Part shown: piece by piece, positions 58,909-64,000 of the stretch
How the letters are laid out: each line of letters starts with the position of its first letter
Position numbering within the stretch: the first letter of the stretch is position 1
NCBI GenBank assembly: GCA_900660155.1
Contig: CABFPE010000010.1
Span: forward strand, 904,800 to 968,799
Length of the DNA stretch: 64,000 nt
Direction: 5' to 3'
From: Hofstenia miamia
Lineage: Eukaryota; Xenacoelomorpha; Acoela; Hofsteniidae
The notes under the pieces: model-generated
What the model was told of the DNA's origin: nothing
Database searches by the model: none
What the model saw: only the letters and a program-made list of their open reading frames with translations
Program-made: the position numbers and the translations under genes

Positions 58909-60424
58909 TGAATTTAACAAAAATTAATGGTGTATACAAAAATAAAATAACATTTACAAACAAACAAAACAAATGACAAGAGAAAAACAGTGAAAATTAG
59001 ATGCGAAGATGACAAGAGCAGCAATTGCAGAAAGGAAATGAGTTCATTTAGATAAAAGGCCGAATTAAGAGATAGCAGACAGAAGAAACAGGAGGATGTG
59101 CTGTTTGAAAAGACTAGCAGGCGACCACAAATCGATTTCAAGATTGGAAATTATGAAATTAGCTGGTGGAATTACACGATAGAAAAAGTTATGGGTGCAG
59201 GTAGCTTTGTGAATGCGAGCTAAAAAACGAACTTTAGAAGAGGATCGTGAGCCACTAATAGTGGGAAAGAATTTTAAGAAAACAAATACATCGAAATCAT
59301 GAAAGCCGAGTAGCAGTTTATTGAAAAAAGATCAGGTCAAGGAATTTGAGACACAGCAAGATAGGCAAAACTCTGGATTTTAAAAGGAGATGAAGGAAAG
59401 GTTTATTAGAAGAGTAGATCCAGCAACGAGCCCGGTGTAAAAGACGATCAATTATCAGTGAAAAGCTTATTAGAATTTAAAAAAATGGGAAATATTCATT
59501 AAAATAATTGCCTTTTCTTTATCTAACATGTGTCATATAAATTTAATGCGAATTCGACTAAAAATAAAAAAGTTTGTAAAACACTAGTACAGTATCCTTA
59601 AGCTAACATGATCATATTTTTGTAATACTGTTCTATGTGAGCAACTCAATATAAATATTCAGAAGTACTAAATCGTATAGAATTTATTGAGTTTCCCAGA
59701 ACAGCTCTAGGATCATTGGCGAATACAGCTTTAAAGATTTAGAGTTCTAAAATTATAATTGCCTTCATTATTTACCTTATGCAGTTGTTCACGTACATAT
59801 TTGTATGTTGATATCAAGTAAAAAATTTGTAAAATTCTGCTACATGTATATATGACAAAAATAAAATGCTGCAGCTTTAGAAAAAGGACGTTTTGATTTA
59901 AAAAAGAAAATATAAGTCAAAAAGTATTGAAAATGTATTTTACAATTGCCACGCCGATAGTAAACAATTTTGTTGATCCACAGTATTAACTCCGAAGAAC
60001 GCTGATGGACATCATATGCAAGAGGTGTCTATATATGGACTATTCCTCAAATAGTAATCTACCCAAAAAGTGAGTCAACGATATAATTATATGTATATTC
60101 GAATAAAACATTACATTCAATTTTGAATAAGTATCTGATCCGATTACATTGAGCATTACTTGCTTTATTAGTTAGTAGCTGAAGTAAACAAACCTGATCA
60201 TTGCGCTTAACTAAAAATTGCTTAGAACACAAATGAAAAACAGCATAAGCACGCAGAAGTTCAGAGGTAGATTTTGAAGAGAAGACTCCTTCGCAATTTT
60301 GAAAGTCAACGTTCCGAATACTTTCAATTGACTTGACAGTGCTCACAAAGCGATTTTGTGCAGCAATAGCAAGTCTGAAGGCATTATTATTATGTAATCT
60401 TAAAATTGAGGCATTCAAAAACAT
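41134..60424 (-). CDS. PRODH: Proline dehydrogenase, mitochondrial, 5' half (exons 1-5)
   Basis: Five exons join in frame into about 285 residues that follow human PRODH colinearly: 60194-60424, 57951-58159, 50600-50757 (or -50775), 46250-46314 and 41134-41324. Introns are 2.0, 7.2, 4.3 and 4.9 kb. PRODH is the inner-membrane FAD enzyme that oxidises proline to pyrroline-5-carboxylate and feeds electrons to ubiquinone. Diagnostic stretches: VDFQNCEGVFSSKSTSELLR, STVYGHFVGGEDEESLKPLI, FGDRRKGVHSARTYFYDDE, ENGFAAMKITALGRPQFL and VGEWFTWLDTQKDG. The N-terminus is Arg-rich with few acids, fitting a mitochondrial presequence. The catalytic barrel part (DAEQTYFQP, GAKLVRGAY, YVPYGP motifs) was not found in the window; exon 5 ends at a good donor, and a GS-like gene follows 2 kb downstream on the same strand. 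Whether PRODH continues beyond it cannot be decided here. Confidence 0.92.
42075..42293 (-). CDS. Small open frame in PRODH intron 4, unrecognised
   Basis: 72 codons from ATG at 42293, reading RYLEYLTPTVARHWNRNVDK, ETAQSTFQSMKDINLKLRFN and NLKLYQLYRDVVQTKQLG. Its composition looks more protein-like than most intergenic frames here, but there is no family match, no clear splice or expression signal, and it lies in the intron on the PRODH strand. It may be chance or a fragment of a mobile element. Confidence 0.2.
   Translation of the reverse strand: MILNRYLEYLTPTVARHWNRNVDKETAQSTFQSMKDINLKLRFNFNLKLYQLYRDVVQTKQLGSKENFQTHY
42666..42948. mobile_element. hAT-type MITE, copy 3, CAGTGTTGGAACC family
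   Basis: Left end AGTGTTGGAGCCGTAGCTTG, right-end complement CAGTGTTAGAACCATG; internal blocks (AATGTAAAATGCATCTTAGA, TTAATATGCAAATT) match the copy at 23681. Near the right end GGCAC is repeated in tandem five times. The expected 8-bp duplication is not recognisable. Confidence 0.8.
43566..44822 (+). pseudogene. hAT (BED-finger) transposase relic
   Basis: Plus strand pieces in order: MSGKASWMWKHFTKPDTKAV, CHLCV (start of a BED zinc finger, 43566-43645); IGCCAHLLDQTVKDTQEG (43660-44046 frame, the C-A-H-x-L-x-L block before the RNase-H-like core end); VRIYASFLDLRFKQVKFLSQ (44327-44540, the A-x-x-L-D-P-R-F-K block with P missing); and VPATCAAAERLFSRLRLIFR then DNRMALLPETANMIFFCHFD to a stop at 44822 (hAT dimerisation domain). 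The finger lacks its second half, the insertion domain and catalytic region between the first two blocks are deleted, and several stops and frame changes occur. A 124-bp Harbinger MITE sits inside it at 44101-44224. It lies within PRODH intron 4 on the opposite strand. Confidence 0.88.
44101..44224. mobile_element. PIF/Harbinger-type MITE, 124 bp, nested in the hAT relic
   Basis: Inverted termini GGCCACGGTTAGACTAGTG (44101-44119) and CACTAGTCTAGCCGTGGCC (44206-44224), 18 of 19 paired; flanked by TTA on both sides (44098-44100, 44225-44227). GGCC... ends plus a 3-bp TTA duplication are the hallmark of PIF/Harbinger. Confidence 0.9.
44823..46249. other. PRODH intron 4, no further feature
   Basis: 44880-44960 contains CTCGAG/CCGAGCCGAATCGAGTCG words, perhaps the end of the hAT relic. 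No exon supported. Confidence 0.35.
46250..46314 (-). CDS. PRODH: PRODH exon 4 (65 nt)
   Basis: Acceptor ATTTAG|GTGCTTGT, donor TTTCTG|GTAGGT. Together with the last base of exon 3 it encodes GACSENGFAAMKITALGRPQ then FL, matching human GRVSDDGFIAIKLTALGRPQ then FL residue for residue in length. Too short for ORF scans, but certain from the motif and both splice sites. Confidence 0.93.
46603..46832. mobile_element. MITE with GCGCTGGGTA termini next to (TA)n
   Basis: Left TATTAGCACTGGGTATTTTT, right-end complement TATACTGGCGCTGGGTATAG; a third copy of the word, ACTGGTGCTGGGTA, is at 46779-46792 and forms a stem with the right end. Flanked by TATATA on the left and a long (TA)n (46831-46860) on the right, so TA-target insertion (Tc1/mariner style) is likely. 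Confidence 0.65.
46864..46924. repeat. 61-bp segment duplicated at 48736-48796
   Basis: TTTATATATTACGATACTCA ... AAGTATTTTATATTG is identical at both places, each preceded by (TA)n. The first copy is cut by the gap; the second runs on into unique intron sequence. Confidence 0.9.
46925..47579. other. Assembly gap, 655 N
   Basis: Run of N inside PRODH intron 3, bounded by the duplicated 61-bp segment on the left and (TA)n on the right. Long frames drawn across it are artefacts. Confidence 1.
47660..48716. mobile_element. Unclassified 1-kb element with GACAGAGCGCC boxes at both ends
   Basis: Left end has a 44-nt near-palindrome (47661-47704) containing GGCGCTCTGTC and GAGCGCC, followed by GACAGAGCGCCC. 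Right end has three direct copies of (A/G)AGCGCC at 48641, 48672 and 48705, spaced 31 and 33 bp, in the orientation that makes them the inverse of the first left box. Both sides run into long (TA)n. Interior of about 0.9 kb is AT-rich with no coding frame. It looks like a non-autonomous transposon with subterminal repeats, but the superfamily is unknown. Confidence 0.55.
47661..47704. repeat. Hairpin (near-perfect palindrome)
   Basis: CCTTAGAAA ... GGCGCTC pairs with GAGCGCC ... TTTCTAAGG, loop about 8 bases, one or two unpaired bases in the stem. Confidence 0.8.
48736..48796. repeat. Second copy of the 61-bp segment
   Basis: Identical to 46864-46924; this copy continues into TTACTTTGCATGTAATTG, so it is likely the true chromosomal continuation. 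Confidence 0.9.
48797..49639. other. PRODH intron 3, nothing further seen
   Basis: AT-rich intron sequence; short CATCATCACCATCACCACCA simple repeat at 49163-49183. Confidence 0.4.
49640..50595. repeat. Tandem duplication of about 0.5 kb in PRODH intron 3
   Basis: 49640-50136 (497 bp) and 50137-50595 (459 bp), both starting ATTGCAATCATTGAAAAAGA and ending CATAAACCAC. The copies differ at scattered bases, and the second lacks about 38 bp around GAAGGAAGGTAGATGGAAC. The second copy ends at intron position +5 of the exon 3 donor, so the donor itself was not duplicated. Confidence 0.92.
50600..50775 (-). CDS. PRODH: PRODH exon 3, with two possible acceptors
   Basis: Encodes GDNVDVTDVRFKPSEKFGDR, RKGVHSARTYFYDDE and IFKKCIEVA; donor GCCG|GTAAGT at 50599, phase 1. 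Two AG acceptors 18 bp apart, GTTTAG|CGGCTC (exon end 50775) and CTTACAG|CGGTGAC (50757), both keep the frame and both begin CGG, adding or omitting six residues (SGSTSY) in a region of variable length in the family. Confidence 0.92.
50810..51980. other. PRODH intron 2, possible unread transposon remains
   Basis: Scattered plus-strand protein-like bits (for example FTIEKLNAVKNQLLYMGNGF at 51550-51610, then SIIVDETRELSLS) suggest an old transposase, perhaps hAT, but nothing firm can be assigned. Confidence 0.25.
51990..52756 (-). pseudogene. Non-LTR retrotransposon (LINE) C-terminal fragment
   Basis: Minus strand: MAAQEQAIRTNWVKKHIDRR, DKCRLCKKEAETVDHLIAGC, YEHKPQGVIENEKVKILWDF and NIQTSKMIEARRPD in one frame (52279-52701), then after a frame change VVVDKEKRLGTVIDIAV, LWKLKKVEVVPVVVGALGAV and a final ALRLPGNW. 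This is the post-RT tail of a widely dispersed animal LINE type, with a Cys-x2-Cys ... His-x4-Cys knuckle; the RT domain is absent. A (TAA)n tract lies at the 3' end (51990-52010) and also directly at the 5' side (52725-52756), so the fragment is 5'-truncated or sits in a TAA repeat. PRODH intron 2. Confidence 0.85.
52796..53140 (+). CDS. Unrecognised open frame in PRODH intron 2
   Basis: 114 codons to a stop at 53140; the last two thirds read IELHYDKNRIRPRAWDAAVH, EIREVYNKTKQVQKSAFNKE and KIQTVLLKFKEMLEENLNNH, rich in charged residues and helix-forming. It precedes a hAT relic on the same strand by about 400 bp and may be part of a mobile element. No family recognised. Confidence 0.3.
   Translation: MLMNYSLKEKHNSPFLSNKYSVSTILILLTLVKSDFIELHYDKNRIRPRAWDAAVHEIREVYNKTKQVQKSAFNKEMFSKIQTVLLKFKEMLEENLNNHNIGYRDQQKLNFYIL
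53490..54100 (+). pseudogene. hAT (ZBED-like) transposase relic
   Basis: Plus strand: NGTATNVTHQLKSEHEKNTR at 53570-53630 is the second half of a BED zinc finger; LAFILDIWTSKSNKVFICLS then DHYLTNAFVHYIILGKLYF at 53762-53870 is the D-I-W-T-S block carrying the first catalytic Asp of ZBED-type hAT transposases. Stops and frame changes separate the pieces and no dimerisation domain is readable, so it is dead. Different copy from that at 43.6 kb. Confidence 0.75.
54101..56183. other. PRODH intron 2, no supported feature
   Basis: AT-rich; may include the eroded tail of the preceding hAT relic. Confidence 0.35.
56184..56423 (+). CDS. Unrecognised coding-like frame, C-terminal piece
   Basis: 79 residues open from after a stop at 56183 to a TAA at 56421: AIFEKYTPDYKTLNFNATSI, SKLWEREVLCNLSDQIKNAH, LKQTGQSRATEYLQSNFHQF, QDLYSGLISACNEETGN. 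Balanced composition, little of the Lys/Asn/Ile/Phe bias of random frames here. It has no Met near the start, so it would be an exon or a broken ORF. It lies antisense in PRODH intron 2. It could be a transposon fragment or a terminal exon of a nested gene; no family recognised. Confidence 0.3.
   Translation, partial: TKAIFEKYTPDYKTLNFNATSISKLWEREVLCNLSDQIKNAHLKQTGQSRATEYLQSNFHQFQDLYSGLISACNEETGN
56424..57950. other. PRODH intron 2 (5' part), nothing further seen
   Basis: AT-rich intron sequence; no supported feature. Confidence 0.4.
57951..58159 (-). CDS. PRODH: PRODH exon 2
   Basis: Acceptor AAATTTTAG|ATATTTCG; reads IFRQLKSFLGDSLFQKLLKS, TVYGHFVGGEDEESLKPLIE, NIGAILDYAVEADVS and ends AEM plus two bases at the donor ATGAG|GTTAGT (phase 2). 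Human counterpart: FYGHFVAGEDQESIQPLL and AILDYGVEEDLS. Confidence 0.93.
58914..59480 (-). pseudogene. LINE 3'-end fragment (Jockey/CR1-like)
   Basis: Minus strand, in shifting frames: KFLDLIFFNKLLLGFHDFDV, ISGSRSSSKVRFLARI and FFYRVIPPANFIISNLEIDL, the conserved close of RT polyproteins (F-F-x-R-x-x-x-x-W-N-x-L-P). It is followed by an untranslated tail ending TTTTGTTTGTTTGTAAATG ... TTTTTGTATACACC before (TA)n at 58840-58905. Heavily 5'-truncated, with stops; PRODH intron 1, same strand as PRODH. Confidence 0.7.
59481..60193. other. PRODH intron 1 (5' part), nothing further seen
   Basis: AT-rich; no exon or repeat supported. Confidence 0.4.
60194..60424 (-). CDS. PRODH: PRODH exon 1 (start, mitochondrial presequence)
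   Basis: ATG at 60424: MFLNASILRLHNNNAFRLAI then NRFVST, VDFQNCEGVFSSKSTSELLR and QFLVKRNDQ, ending in phase 0 at CAG|GTTTGT. The DF.N...F.SK.T.ELLRA motif is the conserved start of animal PRODH after the targeting peptide. Confidence 0.9.
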
Positions 60425-60928
60425 TGGTGAATTTTACAAACTATCAAATTTCAAGTTTTTGGAAGCATGATTGTTACTGAAGAACACAACGAAATTTTGT
60501 CCTAAATCATAATATCAAGTTTAAAACGTCTAGATACGTTACGTCACATCTGTTATTATTTTCATATTTTCCTTTTCATATTTGATCGAAGTGCTTCATT
60601 ATCAAATTAACTGAAAAAATCATTTTATGCATATTTTTTGTTTTTTTAGTGTTCGAAGATGTAGTTTATCCCACTAAACTAATTGTAATCAATTTCGTTG
60701 TTATATGGTTATATCCATTATTTGTGTTCTTGATTTTGTTCGAAAGTGAAACTAATGACACGATGTTGGAAAAGATTGATATTACTCTAGCTCTAATTTG
60801 AATTAATATAAATAGAATTATATCCAAAGACTGCAAATTTAATAAAGTCCTTGTACATTTCATCTATTCACAATTTGAGACTTTCTTTAAATTTAGTTTT
60901 TGTTGAAAAATTACTGTATGTATACAAA

Positions 60929-63540
60929 CAACAACAACAACAAAAGTCTAAATTAAAGATTCATACAAGAAGGAATCCATATTTACAAATATCGTAAATA
61001 GCGGTTGGGAAAAATTGACAATTCCCATTCAGTCCGTGCCTTTTGGCACGATGGCAATCGGGCTCTCAGTGCTCCGAGTGAGTATGTCGTACGGCAAGGA
61101 ATAATGTCTTTAAGAGGATGATCGTCATTCCGTATAACATTCTCATAAAGCCTCTGGTCTTTGTCTTTGATTATGTTCAGAATGCCCGTATAAGTATGGA
61201 TAATACCAAGCTTTACAGCGCGTTTTTGAACTCTGTCAATATGACTCAGTGTTGCACTGCTTTCACCGCCCCAAACTGTAGCTCCGTAAGTTAAAACTGG
61301 CAGGACAATTGTGTCATATAGATATTGCAGTTCATCAGCCCTAAGACCTTTATGTTTGAGCTTCCGGAGTAAGTAAACCAACGAAAGTCCCTTCTTTGAT
61401 TTTTCAATGATGTGTGTCTTAAAACCGAACTTTGAGTCAAATCGCACTCCAAGAAGTTTCATGTCCACGACTCTAGGTATCCCATATATTTCACAAGGGG
61501 GTTGGACAGATCGCGCAAATTGTAAAACTATTTCATGGGATTTTTCACTACAGATAACAAACTGGTTCCTCTGACACCAGTGGAGGATATGGTCGATACC
61601 AAGTTGGGCATGATCTATATTGCCACGCCCGGCAAAGCATGGGGTTTTGTCGTCTGCAAATTTAACCATGGCTGCATCAGGAATATCTTCAATGTCGAGT
61701 TCAGCCGTACCCACGCTAAACATGAATGGACCTCCGACGGTCCCCTGTGGTACGCCCTGATTTACATATTTAACGGTCGATGATGAATCCTTAAAAGTCA
61801 CATAGAAGCCCCTTCCAGAGAGAAAATCAGCGCACCAGTTGATCACGTAGGGGTTAATTTGAGGTCGCACTTTGGCAAGACCACTTATCACCAGGCTGTG
61901 TTGAATCTTATCAAATGCCTTGGATAAATCTAAGGAGATAATCCGAACATATTCATAGCCTTTCTTATAGAAATCGCTACAATAATTTTGCAATCTAATT
62001 AGCGCCGCTTCTGGGGATCCGTTCTGCCTGAATCCAAATTGGGTTTTCGGAAGCCACTTATTGTAACTGGATTTCACAAACTTGTGATAAACTAATCGTT
62101 CGAAGATCCTGGATATAATGTTGGTAATCGAAACAGGCCTCATATTCTGAGGACCAGGCGGCTTTCCTGGCTTGGGAATTGGCGACACACGAGAGAGTTT
62201 GAACTTTCGTGGTAAGACTTGCTCACGAAGCGACCGGTTAAAGAGATCCATCAACGGTACTGCTAGGTTGTGTGCATTGTCCTTGAGAACCCACGCGGGA
62301 ATACCGTCCGGTCCTGGAGCAGTCTTGTGGACTGAACAGAGAGCACTATAGACTTCATGAAGCGTAAACTCAGGTGGAGAATGGTCGTCATTAACAAGTT
62401 GCGTGAGTGGCGTGTAGTTAGTCGTTGTACATATATCTGCAAAATAATTTGCCAAGTCTTCTGCACTAGGACCGTCTTGAATATCGTTCGCTGGGCACTG
62501 AGTTGTTGGTTTAACCGTGTCCTTTACAAAAGCCCACCAGCTGGAGGTCCCTCTATTACCCCTCCTCTGCATGTTTTGGAACATAACTTGGTGGATACGC
62601 CTAGTAATTGCATCTGCATCTGTCACTCGTTTTTTCCTATGTAAGTAGTGTCTCCGTCGGATTAACGTCTTCAGCAGCGGGGACATAAAAACAGGTTCGT
62701 CGGAGCGCATGGTGACAGTCCGTTTTGGGCAATAGGTATCAAGCATGTGCATTACGGAATCAGTTAGAAAATCAGTGGCTTCATTTATATCCTGTATTGC
62801 TTCAATCTGCTCAAAGTCGTACAGGTCCATTGCAATATTAAATGCATGTCGCTTGTGCTCTCGCTGATCTCTCATAACACAGATTCTCCGTTGGGGCTTG
62901 ACACTCTCAAGTGGTTCACATAAAACAGCAAGATGATCCGTTGTCAATGTCGTAGCTACAGTGGAGACTTTGCTAAACATCATGCTTGTAACTAGCACTC
63001 GGTCTAATTTAGACGTGCCTCTTGTGCCTTCCCATGTGCATTCTTGTAGAATGGTCTGCTGTAGCAAATTGTCGACGTCAAAGTCGTTAAAATCCCCACA
63101 TATAACAAAATCTATGTTTTTCTTTTCTTCAAGCAGTTTATCCATGGAATTTACAATAAGGCTGCACAGATCCCCTTGGCGATTAAGTGCAGGCGGGTAG
63201 TACAACACGCAAAAAGCAGTTCTCCCTACCACAAACCAGAGCAGTTCGAAGTCGCTTGATTCGGATTTAAGGACACGTTCACAAACTAGAACCCCACCTC
63301 CAACGTCTTATTCGAGTTTTGTACATTTCTGTCTTGTCGCAGGCATTGGTAATTGGGGATGTAAACAAAGGCATTGTCGACGTCATTTGTATACCAAGTC
63401 TCAGTAACCATACAAACATCAACATTGAGAGCAATAATGTCAGCCTCGAGGTGCATTAATGCATTCGGGATTTCATGTTTGTTGTCGAAAATATTGATAA
63501 ACATTTCCATAAGAATAGTTGGGACTATATTTCAGTGTGT
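60929..63540 (-). mobile_element. CR1/Jockey-like LINE, nearly complete ORF2
   Basis: Non-LTR retrotransposon on the minus strand ending in a (GTT)n tail at 60929-60945. It carries the AP-type endonuclease and reverse transcriptase reading described under the coding entry. The 5' end is not defined; sequence above 63540 shows no ORF1. It sits 0.5 kb upstream of the PRODH start codon in the same orientation. Confidence 0.85.
60983..63510 (-). CDS. LINE endonuclease-reverse transcriptase (one frameshift)
   Basis: Endonuclease start at 63510-63290 (HEIPNALMHLEADIIALNVD, VCMVTETWYTND); after a one-base frame change near 63300 the frame is open for about 770 residues to 60983. It continues GVLVCERV, FVICGDFNDFDVDNLL, TSKLDRVLVTS and TTDHLAV (endonuclease C-terminal motifs), then RT: SRVSPIPKPGKPPGPQNMRP, TQFGFRQNGSPEAAL, ISLDLSKAFDKIQHSL (motif A Asp), NQGVPQGTVGGPF (motif B), MVKFADDKTP (motif C, FADD in place of YADD) and LLGVRFDSKF. 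The end reads YGATVWGG and RVQKRAVKLG. Only one disruption in about 840 codons indicates a young copy. Motif order is that of the CR1/L2/Jockey group; the exact clade needs a tree. Confidence 0.93.
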
Positions 63541-64000
63541 TGTACGCCATCCAGCGCGGTCCAAGAAAATTTTAAACGGAGGTTTTTTCCTAAAATGGTT
63601 ATACAAAATCCAATCACATGTTGCAAAAATTGCAATGATTTATGAAGTTCTCCACAAAACTATAAGGTGTATGTTTGGATATATGCATATGACAGCTAGT
63701 CTTTTTAAGACGCTTTTTAGTCCAGGAGTGGGGAAAAATTGGTTTTTAACTTTATGAAAATCACAAAATTTATTTTTTGTCACATTTTTCACATAAAATA
63801 TCCGCAATTGTATATAATATTTCATTGGTTTTTAGATGAGGAGGGCGGCCGGTCTCCCCTAACCCACGCCTGATGACATCTGTCGGAAGTGATCACAGAA
63901 TACACTATGTATAGATTAACCTTGTACATTGAATACCACAATAAATTGAAGAACTTATTCAATACAAAACTCATGTCAGACAAACTTGGTGGAATCATAG
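63541..64000. other. Upstream flank of the LINE; possible second repeat end
   Basis: 63840-63990 reads GGCGGCCGGTCTCCCCTAAC ... ACACTATGTATAGATTAACC ... CACAATAAATTGAAGAACTT on the plus strand, a layout like a retroposon or transcript 3' end with an AATAAA signal; it is cut by the window edge. Confidence 0.3.

Noticed and set aside
61535-63200. Plus-strand frames within the LINE
   Set aside because: Antisense shadows of the RT/endonuclease coding sequence.
1-64000. Retroviral, LTR or Polinton-type elements
   Set aside because: No gag-pol-type motifs, LTR pairs or capsid genes were recognised on either strand; absence cannot be proven by eye.

Overview
The window is AT-rich animal DNA (about 30% G+C by eye) with large spliced genes, many small transposons and assembly gaps. 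Exon structure (GT-AG introns of 0.7-7 kb), the recognised proteins (mitochondrial proline dehydrogenase, eukaryotic type II glutamine synthetase) and the transposon set (hAT, Tc1/mariner, MULE, piggyBac-like, PIF/Harbinger, CR1/Jockey-like LINEs) point to an invertebrate metazoan. The species cannot be named from the sequence. Nothing bacterial, no rRNA, no convincing tRNA, no CRISPR array and no retroviral or Polinton element was seen.

Layout. 1-28.8 kb is essentially gene-free. It holds a 149-bp satellite array of 18 copies (3.4-6.1 kb), a decayed Mutator-like transposase (10.4-11.2 kb) beside a 575-bp TIR element, a tandem duplication with corrupted-looking sequence (12.1-13.6 kb), two partial Tc1 transposases (18.9-19.5 and 25.6-26.1 kb) and about ten MITEs, several with clear target-site duplications. 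28.8-32.3 kb has two orphan minus-strand exons: a candidate first exon (28.84-28.88 kb) and a C-terminal exon of an unrecognised gene (31.99-32.32 kb), separated by a hAT relic.

36.05-39.10 kb is a complete three-exon minus-strand gene for a glutamine-synthetase-like protein (360 aa). It has lost two of the six metal-binding residues, the flap glutamate and a substrate arginine, so it is probably a pseudoenzyme. 41.13-60.42 kb carries the first five exons of proline dehydrogenase, also on the minus strand, joined in frame into about 285 residues. The FAD-binding catalytic C-terminal half was not found before the GS-like gene. The rest therefore lies beyond it (which would nest the GS-like gene in a PRODH intron), is missing through misassembly, or is lost. 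PRODH makes the precursor of glutamate and GS consumes glutamate, so the proximity is metabolically suggestive if the GS-like protein still binds a ligand.

The PRODH introns are full of repeats: a LINE 3' end (intron 1); a LINE fragment, a BED-type hAT relic and an unexplained plus-strand open frame (intron 2); a 0.5-kb tandem duplication ending 5 bases inside the splice donor, a 655-base gap and a curious GACAGAGCGCC-box element (intron 3); and a hAT transposase relic with a Harbinger MITE nested inside it (intron 4). Upstream of PRODH is a nearly intact minus-strand CR1/Jockey-like LINE (60.9-63.5 kb).
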